This document shows positions 34,211 through 48,400 of a stretch of 64,000 nucleotides of DNA, piece after piece. The translations under genes were made by a program, and so were the position numbers. Numbering within the stretch: the stretch's first letter is position 1; the number at the start of each line of letters is the position of its first letter. The DNA comes from Pisaster brevispinus (Eukaryota; Echinodermata; Asteroidea; Forcipulatida; Asteriidae): NCBI GenBank assembly GCA_023634235.1, contig JAMKCF010000006.1:11685751-11749750 (forward strand), in the 5' to 3' direction. A model generated the notes under the pieces. The model was not told the DNA's origin and searched no databases. It saw only the letters and a program-made list of their open reading frames with translations.

Positions 34211-37200
34211 GAAACTGGACTGTAGTACATGCCCACATCATCGCCAGTGAGAAAAAGCCGGCACAGAAAGGTCAAAAATAAATTCTGTGCTAAGCTTGAA
34301 AATAACTCCCGAACTAGGCATGCTAGAGAGACAAAATTTGTACCTGACTCTGCCTTAAATACCCCCGCATCCGAAAGTCAAACTTTTAGCGTCGGAAAGG
34401 GCAAGCTTCATACCGAAAATGGCCAGCAGGTGGGGCTACACCGAACGCTCCTCAAAAGCATCTCCAATGGGATTTTTGTACACACAGCTGTCAAAGAAAC
34501 AAAGACAAAGTAAGGACGGTCAAATCACCCTCAGAATAATACTGAATTTTCACAGGTTTTGCACCATTAGAAAGCCCGTCTCAAGGGCTTTCTCTTTCCT
34601 GAGTTTCGTTAAGGTGACAATTTTGTAAGCGGGGCGAGCGTCCTGGAAGTAGGGCTGCCCAAAACTCCACTGTAGTACTTGCCCACGTCATCGCCAGTGA
34701 GGAAAAGCCCGCACAGAAAGGTCCGAAATAAATTCTGTGCTAAGCTTGAAAATAACTTACGAACTAGGCATGCTAGAGAGACAAAATTTGTACCTGACTC
34801 TGCCATAATTACCCCCGCATCCGAAAGTCAAACTTTTAGCGTCGGAAAGGGCAAGCTTCATACCGAAAATGGCCAGCAGGTGGGGCTACTCCGAACGCTC
34901 CTCAAAAGCATCTCCAATGGGATTTTTGTACACACAGCTGTCAAAGAAACAAAGACAAAGTAAGGACGGTCAAATCACCCTCAGAATAATACTGGATTTT
35001 CCCAAGTTTTAAACCATTAGAAAGCCCGTCTCAAAGGCTCTCTCTTCTGTGAGTTTATTTAAGGTGACAATTTTGTAGGCGGCGCGAGCGTCCTGGAGTA
35101 GGGCTACCCGAAACTCCACTGTAGTACATGCCCACATCATCGCCAGTAAGAAAAAGCCGGCACAGAAAGGTCAAAAATAATTTCTGTGCTAAGCTTGAAA
35201 ATAACTCCCGAACTAGGCATGCTAGAGAGACAAAATTTGTACCTGACTCTGCCTAAAATACCCCCGCATCCGAAAATTAAACTTTTAGCGTCGCGGAGGG
35301 CAAGCTTCATACCGGAAATGGCCAGCAGGTGGGGCTACTCCGAACGCTCCTCAAAAGCATCTCCAATCGGATTTTTGTACACACAGCTGTCAAAGAAACA
35401 AAGACAAAGTAAGGACGGTCAAATCACCCTCAGAATAATACTGGATTTTCGCAAGTTTTACACCATTAGAAAGCCCGTTTCAAAGGCTCTCTCTTCCGTG
35501 AGTTTATTTAAGGTGACAATTTTGTAGGCGGGGCGAGCGTCCTGGAAGTAGGGCTGCCCGAAACTCCACTGTAGTACATGCCCACGTCATCGCCAGTGAG
35601 AAAAAGCAGGCACAGAAAGGTCCGAAATAAATTCTGTGCTAAGCTTGAAAATAACTCCCGAACTAGGCATGCTAGAGAGACAAAATTTGTACCTGACTCT
35701 GCCTTGAATACCCCCGCATCCGAAAATCAAACTTTTAGCGTCGCGGAGAGCAAGCTTCATACCGGAAATGGCCAGCAGGTGGGGTAACTCCGAACGCTCC
35801 TCAAAAGCATCTCCAGTGCGATTTTTGTACACACAGCTGTCAAAGAAACAAAGACAAAGTAAGGACGGTCAAATCACCCTCAGAATAATACTGGATTTTC
35901 GCAAGTTTTACACCATTAGAAAGCCCGTCTCAAAGGCTCTCTCTTCCGTGAGTTTATTTAAGGTGACAATTTTGTAGGCGGGGCGAGCGTCCTGGAAGTA
36001 GGGCTGCCCGAAACTGGACTGTAGTACATGCCCACATCATCGCCAGTGAGAAAAAGCCGGCACAGAAAGGTCAAAAATAAATTATGTGCTAAGCTTGAAA
36101 ATAACTCCCGAACTAGGCATGCTAGAGAGACAAAATTTGTACCTGACTCTGCCTTAAATACCCCCGCATCCGAAAGTCAAACTTTTAGCGTCGGAAAGGG
36201 CAAGCTTCATACCGAAAATGGCCAGCAGGTGGGGCTACACCGAACGCTCCTCAAAAGCATCTCCAATGGGATTTTTGTACACACAGCTGTCAAAGAAACA
36301 AAGACAAAGTAAGGACGGTCAAATCACCCTCAGAATAATACTGAATTTTCACAGGTTTTGCACCATTAGAAAGCCCGTCTCAAGGGCTTTCTCTTTCCTG
36401 AGTTTCGTTAAGGTGACAATTTTGTAAGCGGGGCGAGCGTCCTGGAAGTAGGGCTGCCCAAAACTCCACTGTAGTACTTGCCCACGTCATCGCCAGTGAG
36501 GAAAAGCCCGCACAGAAAGGTCCGAAATAAATTCTGTGCTAAGCTTGAAAATAACTTACGAACTAGGCATGCTAGAGAGACAAAATTTGTACCTGACTCT
36601 GCCTTAATTACCCCCGCATCCGAAAGTCAAACTTTTAGCGTCGGAAAGGGCAAGCTTCATACCGAAAATGGCCAGCAGGTGGGGCTACTCCGAACGCTCC
36701 TCAAAAGCATCTCCAATGGGATTTTTGTACACACAGCTGTCAAAGAAACAAAGACAAAGTAAGGACGGTCAAATCACCCTCAGAATAATACTGGATTTTC
36801 CCAAGTTTTAAACCATTAGAAAGCCCGTCTCAAAGGCTCTCTCTTCTGTGAGTTTATTTAAGGTGACAATTTTGTAGGCGGCGCGAGCGTCCTGGAGTAG
36901 GGCTACCCGAAACTCCACTGTAGTACATGCCCACATCATCGCCAGTAAGAAAAAGCCGGCACAGAAAGGTCAAAAATAATTTCTGTGCTAAGCTTGAAAA
37001 TAACTCCCGAACTAGGCATGCTAGAGAGACAAAATTTGTACCTGACTCTGCCTAAAATACCCCCGCATCCGAAAATTAAACTTTTAGCGTCGCGGAGGGC
37101 AAGCTTCATACCGGAAATGGCCAGCAGGTGGGGCTACTCCGAACGCTCCTCAAAAGCATCTCCAATCGGATTTTTGTACACACAGCTGTCAAAGAAAGAA

Positions 37201-37325
37201 AGACAAAGTAAGGACGGTCAAATCACCCTCAGAATAATACTGGATTTTCACATGTTTTACACCATTAGAAAGCCCGTCTCAAAGGCTCTCTCTTCCGTGA
37301 GTTTCGTTATTAAGGTGACCATTTT
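33726..37325 (+). repeat. Tetramer higher-order repeat, ~1,800 bp, two copies plus a partial
   Basis: Units 33,726-35,523 and 35,524-37,325 contain the same four monomers: one with GGGGTAACTCCGAACG; one with GGACTGTAGTAC, GGAAAGGG and GGGCTACACCGAACG; one with CACTGTAGTACTTGCCC and CAGTGAGGAAAAGCCCGC; and one with CCTGGAGTAGGGCTACCC. A third, partial unit continues to about 37,960. The block overlaps duplication E copy 1 at its left, showing that duplications of different period were laid over one another. Confidence 0.85.
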
Positions 37326-37775
37326 ATAAGCGGGGCGAGCGTCCTGGAAGTAGGGCCGCCCGAAACTCCACTGTAGTACATGCCCACGTCATCGCCAGTG
37401 AGAAAAAGCAGGCACAGAAAGGTCCGAAATAAATTCTGTGCTAAGCTTGAAAATAACTCCCGAACTAGGCATGCTAAAGAGACAAAATTTGTACCTGACT
37501 CTGCCTTGAATACCCCCGCATCCGAAAATCAAACTTTTAGCGTCGCGGAGAGCAAGCTTCATACCGGAAAAGGCCAGCAGGTGGGGTAACTCCGAACGCT
37601 CCTCAAAAGCATCTCCAGTGGGATTTTTGTACACACAGCTGTCAAAGAAACAAAGACAAAGTAAGGACGGTCAAATCACCCTCAGAATAATACTGGATTT
37701 TCGCAAGTTTTACACCATTAGAAAGCCCGTCTCAAAGGCTCTCTCTTCCGTGAGTTTATTTAAGGTGACAATTTT

Positions 37776-40515
37776 GTAGGCGGGGCGAGCGTCCTGGAAG
37801 TAGGGCTGCCCGAAACTGGACTGTAGTACATGCCCACATCATCGCCAGTGAGAAAAAGCCGGCACAGAAAGGTCAAAAATAAATTCTGTGCTAAGCTTGA
37901 AAATAACTCCCGAACAAGGCATGCTAGAGAGACAAAATTTGTACCTGACTCTGCCTTAAATACCCCCGCATCCGAAAATCAAACTTTTAGCGTCGCGGAG
38001 AGCAAGCTTCATACCGGAAATGGCCAGCAGGTGGGGTAACTCCGAACGCTCCTCAAAAGCATCAACAGTGGGATTTTTGTACAAACAGCTGTCAAAGAAA
38101 CAAAGACAAAGTAAGGACGGTCAAATCACCCTCAGAATAATACTGGATTTTCGCAAGTTTTACACCATTAGAAAGCCCGTCTCAAAGGCTCTCTCTTCCG
38201 TGAGTTTATTTAAGGTGACAATTTTGTAGGCGGGGCGAGCGTCCTGGAAGTAGGTCTGCCCGAAACTGGACTGTAGTACATGCCCACATCGTCGCCAGTG
38301 AGAAAAAGCCGGCACAGAAAGGTCAGAAATAAATTCTGTGCTAAGCTTGAAAATAACTTCCGAACTAGGCATGCTAGAGAGAAAAAATTGTACGTGACTC
38401 TGCCTTATATACCCCGCATCCGAAAATCAAACTTTTAGCGTCGCGGAAGGCAAGCTTCATACCAGAAATGGCCAGCAGGTGGGGTAACTCCGAACGCTCC
38501 TCAAAAGCATCAACAGAGGGATTTTTGTACACACAGCTGTCAAAGAAACAAAGACAAAGTAAGGACGGTCAAATCACCCTCAGAATAATACTGGATTTTC
38601 ACAAGTTTTACACCATTAGAAAACCCGTCTCAAAGGCTCTCTCTTCCGTGAGTTTCGTTAAGATAAGGTGAGAAGTTTGTAGGCGGGGTGAGCGTCCTGG
38701 ACGTAGTGCTGCCCGAAACTCCACTGTAGTACATGCCCACGTCGTCGCCAGCGAGGAAAAGCCCGCACAGAAAGGTTCGAAATAAATTCTGTGCTAAGCT
38801 TGAGAATAACTTACGAACTAGGCATGCTAGAGAGACACAATTTGTACCTGACTCTGCCTTAATTACCCCCGCATCCGAAAGTCAAACTTTTAGCGTCGGA
38901 AAGGGCAAGCTTCATACCGAAAATGGCCAGCAGGTGGGGCTACTCCGAACGCTCCTCAAAAGCATCTCCAATGGGATTTTTGTACACACAGCTGTCAAAG
39001 AAACAAAGACAAAGTAAGGACGGTCAAATCACCCTCAGAATAATACTGGATTTTCCTAAGTTTTAAACCATTAGAAAGCCCGTCTCAAAGGCTCTCTCTT
39101 CTGTGAGTTTATTTAAGGTGACAATTTTGTAGGCGGCGCGAGCGTCCTGGAAGTAGGGCTACCCGAAACTCCACTGTAGTACATGCCCACATCATCGCCA
39201 GTAAGAAAAAGCCGGCACAGAAAGGTCAAAAATAGTTTCTGTGCTAAGCTTGAAAATAACTCCCGAACTAGGCATGCTAGAGAGACAAAATTTGTACCTG
39301 ACTCTGCCTTAAATACCCCCGCATCCGAAAATTAAACTTTTAGCGTCGCGGAGGGCAAGCTTCATACCGGAAATGGCCAGCAGGTGGGGCTACTCCGAAC
39401 GCTCCTCAAAAGCATCTCCAATCGGATTTTTGTACACACAGCTGTCAAAGAAAGAAAGACAAAGTAAGGACGGTCAAATCACCCTCAGAATAATACTGGA
39501 TTTTCACATGTTTTACACCATTAGAAAGCCCGTCTCAAAGGCTCTCTCTTCCGTGAGCTTCGTTATTAAGGTGACCATTTTATAAGCGGGGCGAGCGTCC
39601 TGGAAGTAGGGCTGCCCAAAACTACACTGTAGTACATGCCCACGTCATCGCCAGTGAGAAAAAGCAGGCACAGAAAGGTCAAAAATAGTTTCTGTGCTAA
39701 GCTTGAAAATAACTCCCGAACTAGGCATGCTAGAGAGACAAAATTTGTACCTGACTCTGCCTTAAATACCCCCGCATCCGAAAATTAAACTTTTAGCGTC
39801 GCGGAGGGCAAGCTTCATACCGGAAAAGACCAGCAGGTGGGGCTACTCCGAACGCTCCTCAAAAGCATCTCCAATGGGATTTTTGTACACACAGCTGTCA
39901 AAGAAACAAAGACAAAGTAAGGACGGTCAAATCACCCTCAGAATAATACTGGATTTTCGCAAGTTTTACACCATTAGAAAGCCCGTCTGAAGGGCTCTCT
40001 CTTCCCTGTGTTTGGTTAAGGTGATAATTTTGTGGGCGGGGCGAGCGTCCTGGAAGTAGGGCTGCCCGAAACTCCACTGTAGTACATGCCCACGTCATCG
40101 CCAGTGAGAAAAAGCAGGCACAGAAAGGTCCGAAATAAATTCTGTGCTAAGCTTGAAAATAACTCCCGAACTAGGCATGCTAGAGAGACAAAATTTGTAC
40201 CTGACTCTGCCTTGAATACCCCCGCATCCGAAAATCAAACTTTTAGCGTCGCGGAGAGCAAGCTTCATACCGGAAATGGCCAGCAGGTGGGGTAACTCCG
40301 AACGCTCCTCAAAAGCATCTCCAGTGGGATTTTTGTACACACAGCTGTCAAAGAAACAAAGACAAAGTAAGGACGGTCAAATCACCCTCAGAATAATACT
40401 GGATTTTCGCAAGTTTTACACCATTAGAAAGCCCGTCTCAAAGGCTCTCTCTTCCGTGAGTTTATTTAAGGTGACAATTTTGTAGGCGGGGCGAGCGTCC
40501 TGGAAGTAGGGCTGC
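37776..40515 (+). repeat. Segmental duplication E, copy 2
   Basis: Partner of 31,468-34,210 with the same private markers (GCATCAACAGAGGG at 38,508 in place of AACAGTGGG; GGACGTAGTGCTGC at 38,699; CGTCTGAAGGGCTC at 39,983). Single-base differences are few outside the converted patch at 39,681-39,786. Confidence 0.88.
39681..39786 (+). other. Gene-conversion patch from the neighbouring monomer
   Basis: Duplication E predicts the sequence of 33,375-33,480 here (GTCCGAAATGACTTC, GATAATAACTCC, GAGAAACAAAAT, CTTGAAAATCCC). Instead the monomer at 39,582 reads GGTCAAAAATAGTTTCTG, GAAAATAACTCC, GAGAGACAAAAT, CTTAAATACCCCC and GAAAATTAAAC, exactly as in the preceding monomer at 39,230-39,340. AATAGTTTCTG is found nowhere else that I saw. 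The flanks (CAAAACTACACTG before and GGAAAAGACCAGC after) are still of the expected type, so a tract of at least about 105 bp was copied in without exchange of the flanks. Confidence 0.85.
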
Positions 40516-40931
40516 CCGAAACTCCACTGTAGTACATGCCCACGTCATCGCCAGTGAGAAAAAGCAGGCACAGAAAGGTCCGAAATAAATTCTGTGCTAA
40601 GCTTGAAAATAACTCCCGAACTAGGCATGCTAGAGAGACAAAATTTGTACCTGACTCTGCCTTGAATACCCCCGCATCCGAAAATCAAACTTTTAGCGTC
40701 GCGGAGAGCAAGCTTCATACCGGAAATGGCCAGCAGGTGGGGTAACTCCGAACGCTCCTCAAAAGCATCTCCAGTGGGATTTTTGTACACACAGCTGTCA
40801 AAGAAACAAAGACAAAGTAAGGACGGTCAAATCACCCTCAGAATAATACTGGATTTTCGCAAGTTTTACACCATTAGAAAGCCCGTCTCAAAGGCTCTCT
40901 CTTCCGTGAGTTTATTTAAGGTGACAATTTT
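40032..40931 (+). repeat. Two adjacent, almost identical monomers
   Basis: Monomers 40,032-40,481 and 40,482-40,931 appear identical except at the anchor (GTGGGCGG against GTAGGCGG). Both carry GGGGTAACTCCGAACG and CATCTCCAGTGGG. This is the most recent single-monomer duplication in the window, judged by similarity. Confidence 0.85.
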
Positions 40932-43900
40932 GTAGGCGGGGCGAGCGTCCTGGAAGTAGGGCTGCCCGAAACTGGACTGTAGTACATGCCCACATCATCG
41001 CCAGTGAGAAAAAGCCGGCACAGAAAGGTCAAAAATAAATTCTGTGCTAAGCTTGAAAATAACTCCCGAACTAGGCATGCTAGAGAGACAAAAAATTGTA
41101 CGTGACTCTGCCTTATATACCCCGCATCCGAAAATCAAACTTTTAGCGTCGCGGAAGGCAAGCTTCATACCAGAAATGGCCAGTAGGTGGGGTAACTCCG
41201 AACGCTCCTCAAAAGCATCAACAGTGGGATTTTTGTACACACAGCTGTCAAAGAAACAAAGACAAAGTAAGGACGGTCAAATCACCCTCAGAATAATACT
41301 GGATTTTCACATGTTTTACACCATTAGAAAGCCCGTCTCAAGGGCTCTCTCTTTCCTGTGTTTCGTTAAGGTGACAATTTTGTGGGCGGGGCGAGCGTCC
41401 TGGAAGTAGGGCTGCCCGAAACTGGACTGTAGTACATGCCCACGTCATCGCCAGTGAGAAAAAGCAGGCACAGAAAGGTCCGAAATAAATTCTGTGCTAA
41501 GCTTGAGAATAACTCCCGAACTAGACATGCTAGAGAGACAAAATTTGTACCTGACTCTGCCTTGAATACCCCCGCATCCGAAAATCAAACTTTTACCGTC
41601 TCGGAGGGCAAGCTTTTTACCGGAAATGGCCAGCAGGTGGAGCTACTCCGAAGGTTCCTCAAAAGCATCTCCAATGGGATTTTTGTACACACAGCTGTCA
41701 AAGAAACAAAGACAAAGTAAGGACGGTCAAATCACCCTCAGAATAATACTGAATTTTCACAGGTTTTGCACCATAAGAAAGCCTGTCTCAAGGGCTTTCT
41801 CTTTCCTGAGTTTCGTTAAGGTGACAATTTTGTAGGCGGGGCGAGCGTCCTGGAAGTAGGGCTGCCCAAAACTCCACTGTAGTACATGCCCACGTCATCG
41901 CCAGTGAGAAAAAGCCGGCACAGAAAGGTCCGAATTGACTTCTGTGCTAAGCTTGAGAATAACTTCCGAACTAGACATGCTAAAAAAACAAAAATTGTAC
42001 CTGACTCTGCCTTGAATATCCCTGCATCCGAAAATCAAACTTTTAACGTCGCGGAGGGCAAGGTTCAGCTGGAAATGACCAGCAGGTGGGGCTACTCCGA
42101 ACGCTCCTCAAAAGCATCTACAATGGGATTTCTGTACACACAGCTGTCAAAGAAACAAAGACAAAGTAAGGACGGTCAAATCACCCTCAGAATAAACCTG
42201 GATTTTCACACGTTTTACACCATTAGAAGGCCCGTCTCAAAGGCTCTCTCTTCCGTGAGTTTCGTTAAGGTGACAATTTTGTAGGCGGGGCGAGTGTCCT
42301 GGAAGTAGGGCTGTCCGAAACTCCACTGTAGTACATGCCCACGTCATCGCCAGTGAGAAAAAGCCGGCACAGAAAGGTCCGAAATAAATTCTGTGCTATT
42401 AGCTTGGTAATAAATCCCGAACTAGGCATGCTCGAGAGACAAAATTTGTACCTGACTCTTCCTTAAATACCCCCGCATCCGAAAATCAAACTTTTAGCGT
42501 CGGAAAGGGCAAGCTTCATACCGAAAATGGCCAGCAGGTGGAGCTACTCCGAACGCTCCTCAAAAGCATCTCAATGGGATTTTTGTACACACAGCTGTCA
42601 AAGAAACAAAGACAAAGTAAGGACTGTCAAATCACCCTCAGAATAATACTGGATTTTCACACATTTTACACCATTAGAAAGCCCGTCTCAAAGGCTCTCT
42701 CTTCCGTAAGTTTCGTTAAGGTGACAATTTTGTAGGCGGGGCGAGCGTCCTGGAAGTAGGGCTGCCCGAAACTCTACTGTAGTACATGCCCACGTCATCG
42801 CCAGTGAGAAAAAGCCGGCACAGAAAGGTCCAAAATGACTTTTGTGCTAAGCTTGAGAATAACTCCCGAACTAGGCATGCTAGAGAAACAAAATTTGTAC
42901 CTGACTCTGCCTTGAATATCCCTGCATCCGAAAATTAAACTTTTAACGTCGCGGAGGGCAAGCTTCATACTGGAAATGACCAGCAGGTGGGGCTACTCCG
43001 AACGCTCCTCAAAAGCATCTCCAATGTGATTGTTGTACACACAGCTGTCAAAGAAACAAAGACAAAGTAAGGACTGTCAAATCACCCTCAGAATAATACT
43101 GGATTTTCACACATTTTACACCATTAGAAAGCCCGTCTCAAAGGCTCTCTCTTCTGTGAGTTTCGTTAAGGTGACAATTTTGTAGGCGGGGCGAGCGTCC
43201 AGGAAGTAGGGCTGCTCGAAACTCCACTGTCTTACTTGCCTACGTCATCGTCAGTGAGAAAAAGCCGGCACAGAAAGGTCTGAAAAAAATTATGTGCTAA
43301 GCTTGAGAATAACTCCCGAACTAGGCATGCTAGAGAGACAAAATTTGTACCTGACTCTGCCTTGAATATCCCTGCATCCGAAAATCAAACTTTTAGCGTC
43401 GCGGAGGGCAAGCTTCTTACCGGAAATGGCCAGCAGGTGGGGCTACTCCGAAGGTTCCTCAGAAGCATCTCCAAAGGAATGTTTGTACACACAGCTACCA
43501 AAGAAACAAAGACAAAGTAAGGACGGTAAAATCACCCTTAGAATAATACTGTATTTTCAAAAGTTTTACACCATTAGAAAGCCCGTCTGAAAGGCTCTTT
43601 CTTCCGTGAGTTTCGTTAAGGTGACAATTTTCTAGGCGGGGCGGGCAAGCGTCCTGGAAGTAGGCCTGCCCGAAACTCCAATGTAGTACATGCCCGAGTC
43701 ATCGCCAGTGAGAAAAAGCCGGCACAGAAAGGTCCGAAAAACTTATGTGCTAAGCTTTAGAATAATTCCCGAACTAGGCATGCTAAAGAGACAAAATTTG
43801 TACCTGACTCTGCCTTGAATATCCCTCGGCCGAAAACCAAACTTTTAGCGTCGCGGAAGGCAAGCTTCATACCGGAAATGACCAGCAGGTAGGGCTACTC

Positions 43901-45437
43901 CGAACGCTGCTCAAAAGCATCTCCAATCGGATTTTTGTACACACAGCTGTCAAAGAAACAAAGACAAAATAAGGACGGTCAAATCACCCTCAGAATAATA
44001 CTGGATTTTCACAAGTTTTACACCATTAGAAAGCTCGTCACAAAGGCTCTTTCTTCTGTGAGTTTCGTTAAGGTGACAATTTTGTAGGCGGGGCGAGCGT
44101 CCAGGAAGTAGGGCTGCCCGAAACTCTACTGTAGTACATGCCCACGTCATCGCCAGTGAGAAAAAGCAGGCACAGAAAGGTCCGAAATGACTTCTGTGCT
44201 AAGCTTGATAATAACTCCCGAACTAGGCATGCTAGAGAAACAAAATTTGTACCTGACTCTGCCTTGCATATCCCTGCATCCGAAAATTAAACTTTTAACG
44301 TCGCGGAGGGCAAGCTTCATACTGGAAATGACCAGCAGGTGGGGCTACTCGGAACGCTCCTCAAAAGCATCTCAAATGTGATGTTTGTACACACAGCTGT
44401 CAAAGAAACAAAGACAAAGTAAGGACGGTAAAATCACCCTCAGAATAATACTGGATTTTCACACGTTTTACACCATTAGAAAGCCCGTCTCAAAGGCTCT
44501 CTCTTCCGTGAGTTTCGTTAAGGTGACAATTTTGTAGGCGGGGCGAATGTCCTGGAAGTAGGGCTGCCCAAAACTCCACTGTATTACATGCCCACGTCAT
44601 CGCCAGTGAGAAAAAGCCGGCACAGAAAGGTCCGAAATGACTTCTGTGCTAAGCTTGAGAATAACTTCCGAACTAGACATGCTAGAGAGACAAAATTTGT
44701 ACCTGACTCTGCCTTGAATATCCCTGCATCCGAAAATCAAACTTTTAACGTCGCGGAGGGCAAGGTTCATGCCGGAAATGACCAGCAGGTGGGGCTACTC
44801 CGAACGTTCCTCAAAAGCATCTAAAATGGGATTTCTGTACACACAGCTGTCAAAGAAACAAAGACAAAGTAAGGACGGTCAAATCACCCTCAGAAAAATA
44901 CTGTATTTTCAAAAGTTTTACACCATTAGAAAGCCCGTCTGAAAAGCTCCTTCTTCCGTGAGTTTCCTTAAGGTGACAATTTTGTAGGCGGGGCGGGCAA
45001 GCGTCCTGGAAGTAGGGCTGCCCGAAACTCCAATGTAGTACATGCCCGAGTCATCGCCAGTGAGAAAAAGCCGGCACAGAAAGGTCCGAAAAAACTTATG
45101 TGCTAAGCTTTAGAATAATTCCCGAACTAGGCATGCTAGAGAGACAAAATTTGTACCTGACTCTGCCTTGCATATCCCTGCATCCGAAAATTAAACTTTT
45201 AACGTCGCGGAGGGCAAGCTTCATACTGGAAATGACCAGCAGGTGGGGCTACTCCGAACGCTCCTCAAAAGCATCTCCAACGTGATGTTTGTACACACAG
45301 CTGTCAAAGAAACAAAGACAAAGTAAGGACTGTCAAATCAACCTCAGAATAATACTGGATTTTCACACGTTTTACACCATTAGAAAGCCCGTCTCAAAAG
45401 CTCTCTCTTCCGTGAGTTTCGTTAAGGTGACAATTTT
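40932..45437 (+). repeat. Transitional satellite domain
   Basis: Monomers at 40,932, 41,382, 41,832, 42,281, 42,732, 43,182, 43,632, 44,086, 44,535 and 44,986 mix the variants of the two neighbouring domains and show no simple higher-order period. From about 41,940 the AATAAA word of the left domains is often replaced (GAATTGACTTC, AAAATGACTT), a change typical of the right-hand part of the array. The 4-bp insertion GGGCGGGCAAGCGTCC first appears at 43,640 and again at 44,995. The monomer at 42,281 has the TATTAGCTTGGTAATA insertion known from block B. Confidence 0.8.
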
Positions 45438-48400
45438 GTAGGCGGGGCGAATGTCCTGGAAGTAGGGCTGCCCGAAACTCCACTGTAGTACATGCCCACG
45501 TCATCGCCAGTGAGGAAAAGCCGGAACCGAAAGGTCCGAAATGAATTCTGTGCTAAGCTTGAGAATAACTCCCGAACTAGGCATGCTAGAAAAACAAAAA
45601 TTGTACCTGACTCTGCCTTGAATATCCCTGCATCCGAAAAACAAACTTTTAGCGTCGCGGAAGGCAAGCTTCATACCGGAAAAGACCAGCAGGTGGGGCT
45701 ACTCCGAACGCTCCTCAAAAGCATCTCCAATCGGATTTTTGTACACACAGCTGTCAAAGAAACAAAGACAAAATAAGGACGGTCAAATCACCCTCAGAAT
45801 AATACTGGATTTTCACAAGTTTTACACCATTAGAAAGGTCGTCACAAAGGCTCTTTCTTCTGTGAGTTTCGTTAAGGTGACAATTTTGTAGGCGGGGCGA
45901 GCGTCCAGGAAGTAGGGCTGCCCGAAACTCTACTGTAGTACATGCCCACGTCATCGCCAGTGAGAAAAAGCCGGCACAGAAAGGTCCGAAATGACTTCTG
46001 TGCTAAGCTTGAGAATAACTCCCGAACTAGGCATGCTAGAGAAACAAAATTTGTACCTGACTCTGCCTTGAATATCCCTGCATCCGAAAAACAAACTTTT
46101 AGCGTCGCGGAAGGCAAGCTTCATACCGGAACTGACCAGCAGTTGGGGCTACTCCGAACGCTCCTCAAAAGCATCTCCAATCGGATTTTTTTACACACAG
46201 CTGTCAAAGAAACAAAGACAAAACAAAGGACGGTCAAATCACCCTCAGAAAAATACTGGATTTTCGAAAGTTTTACACCATTAGAAAGCCCGTCTCAAAG
46301 GCTATCTCTTCCGTAGGTTTCGTTAAGGTGACAATTTTGTAGGCGGGGCGAGCGTCCTGGAACTAGGGCTGCCAGAAACTCCACTGTAGTACATGCCCAC
46401 GTCATCGCCAGTGAGGAAAAGCCGGAACAGAAAGGTCCGAAATGAATTCTGTGCTAAGCTTGAGAATAACTCCCGAACTAGGCATGCTAGAAAAACAAAA
46501 ATTGTACCTGACTCTGCCTTGCATATCCCTGCATCCGAAAATTAAACTTTTAACGTCGCGGAGGGCAAGCTTCATACTGGAAATGACCAGCAGGTGGGGC
46601 TACTCCGAACGCTCCTCAAAAGCATCTCCAATGTGATGTTTGTACACACAGCTGTCAAAGAAACAAAGACAAAGTAAGGACTGTCAAATCAACCTCAGAA
46701 TAATACTGGATTTTCACACGTTTTACACCATTAGAAAGCCCGTCTCAAAAGCTCTCTCTTCCGTGAGTTTCGTTAAGGTGACAATTTTGTAGGCGGGGCG
46801 AATGTCCTGGAAGTAGGGCTGCCCAAAACTCCAATGTAGTACATGCCCACGTCATCGCCAGTGAGGAAAAGCCGGAACCGAAAGGTCCAAAATGAATTCT
46901 GTGCTAAGCTTGAGAATAACTCCCGAACTAGGCATGCTAGAAAAACAAAAATTGTACCTGACTCTGCCTTGAATATCCCTGCATCCGAAAAACAAACTTT
47001 TAGCGTCGCGGAAGGCAAGCTTCATACCGGAAAAGACCAGCAGGTGGGGCTACTCCGAACGCTCCTCAAAAGCATCTCCAATCGGATTTTTGTACACACA
47101 GCTGTCAAAGAAACAAAGACAAAATAAGGACGGTCAAATCACCCTCAGAATAATACTGGATTTTCACAAGTTTTACACCATTAGAAAGGTCGTCACAAAG
47201 GCTCTTTCTTCTGTGAGTTTCGTTAAGGTGACAATTTTGTAGGCGGGGCGAGCGTCCAGGAAGTAGGGCTGCCCGAAACTCTACTGTAGTACATGCCCAC
47301 GTCATCGCCAGTGAGAAAAAGCCGGCACAGAAAGGTCGAAAATGACTTCTGTGCTAAGCTTGAGAATAACTCCCGAACTAGGCATGCTAGAGAAACAAAA
47401 TTTGTACCTGACTTTGCCTTGAATATCCCTGCATCCGAAAAACAAACTTTTAGCGTCGCGGAAGGCAAGCTTCATACCGGAAATGACCAGCAGGTGGGGC
47501 TACTCCGAACGCTCCTCAAAAGCATCTCCAATCGGATTTTTTTACACACAGCTGTCAAAGAAACAAAGACAAAACAAGGACGGTCAAATCACCCTCAGAA
47601 AAATACTGGATTTTCACAAGTTTTACACCATTAGAAAGCCCGTCTCAAAGGCTCTCTCTTCCGTGAGTTTCCTTAAGGTGACAATTTTGTAGGCGGGGCG
47701 GGCGAGCGTCCTGGAAGTAGGGCTGCCCGAAACTCCAATGTAGTACATGCCCGAGTCATCGCCAGTGAGAAAAAGCCGGCACAGAAAGGTCCGAAAAAAC
47801 TTATGTGCTAAGCTTTAGAATAATTCCCGAACTAGGCATGCTAGAGAGACAAAATTTGTACCTGACTCTGCCTTGCATATCCCTGCATCCGAAAATTAAA
47901 CTTTTAACGTCGCGGAGGGCAAGCTTCATACTGGAAATGACCAGCAGGTGGGGCTACTCCGAACGCTCCTCAAAAGCATCTCCAATGTGATGTTTGTACA
48001 CACAGCTGTCAAAGAAACAAAGACAAAGTAAGGACTGTCAAATCAACCTCAGAATAATACTGGATTTTCACACGTTTTACACCATTAGAAAGCCCGTCTC
48101 AAAAGCTCTCTCTTCCGTGAGTTTCGTTAAGGTGACAATTTTGTAGGCGGGGCGAATGTCCTGGAAGTAGGGCTGCCCGAAACTCCACTGTAGTACATGC
48201 CCACGTCATCGCCAGTGAGGAAAAGCCGGAACCGAAAGGTCCGAAATGAATTCTGTGCTAAGCTTGAGAATAACTCCCGAACTAGGCATGCTAGAAAAAC
48301 AAAAATTGTACCTGACTCTGCCTTGAATATCCCTGCATCCGAAAAACAAACTTTTAGCGTCGCGGAAGGCAAGCTTCATACCGGAAATGACCAGCAGGTG

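Noticed and set aside
45438..45667. Reverse-strand 81-codon frame recurring in many monomers, with a hydrophobic-looking stretch
   Set aside because: It is the antisense of the better-conserved DNA, varies in length between copies, and has no promoter or conserved start context that separates it from background.
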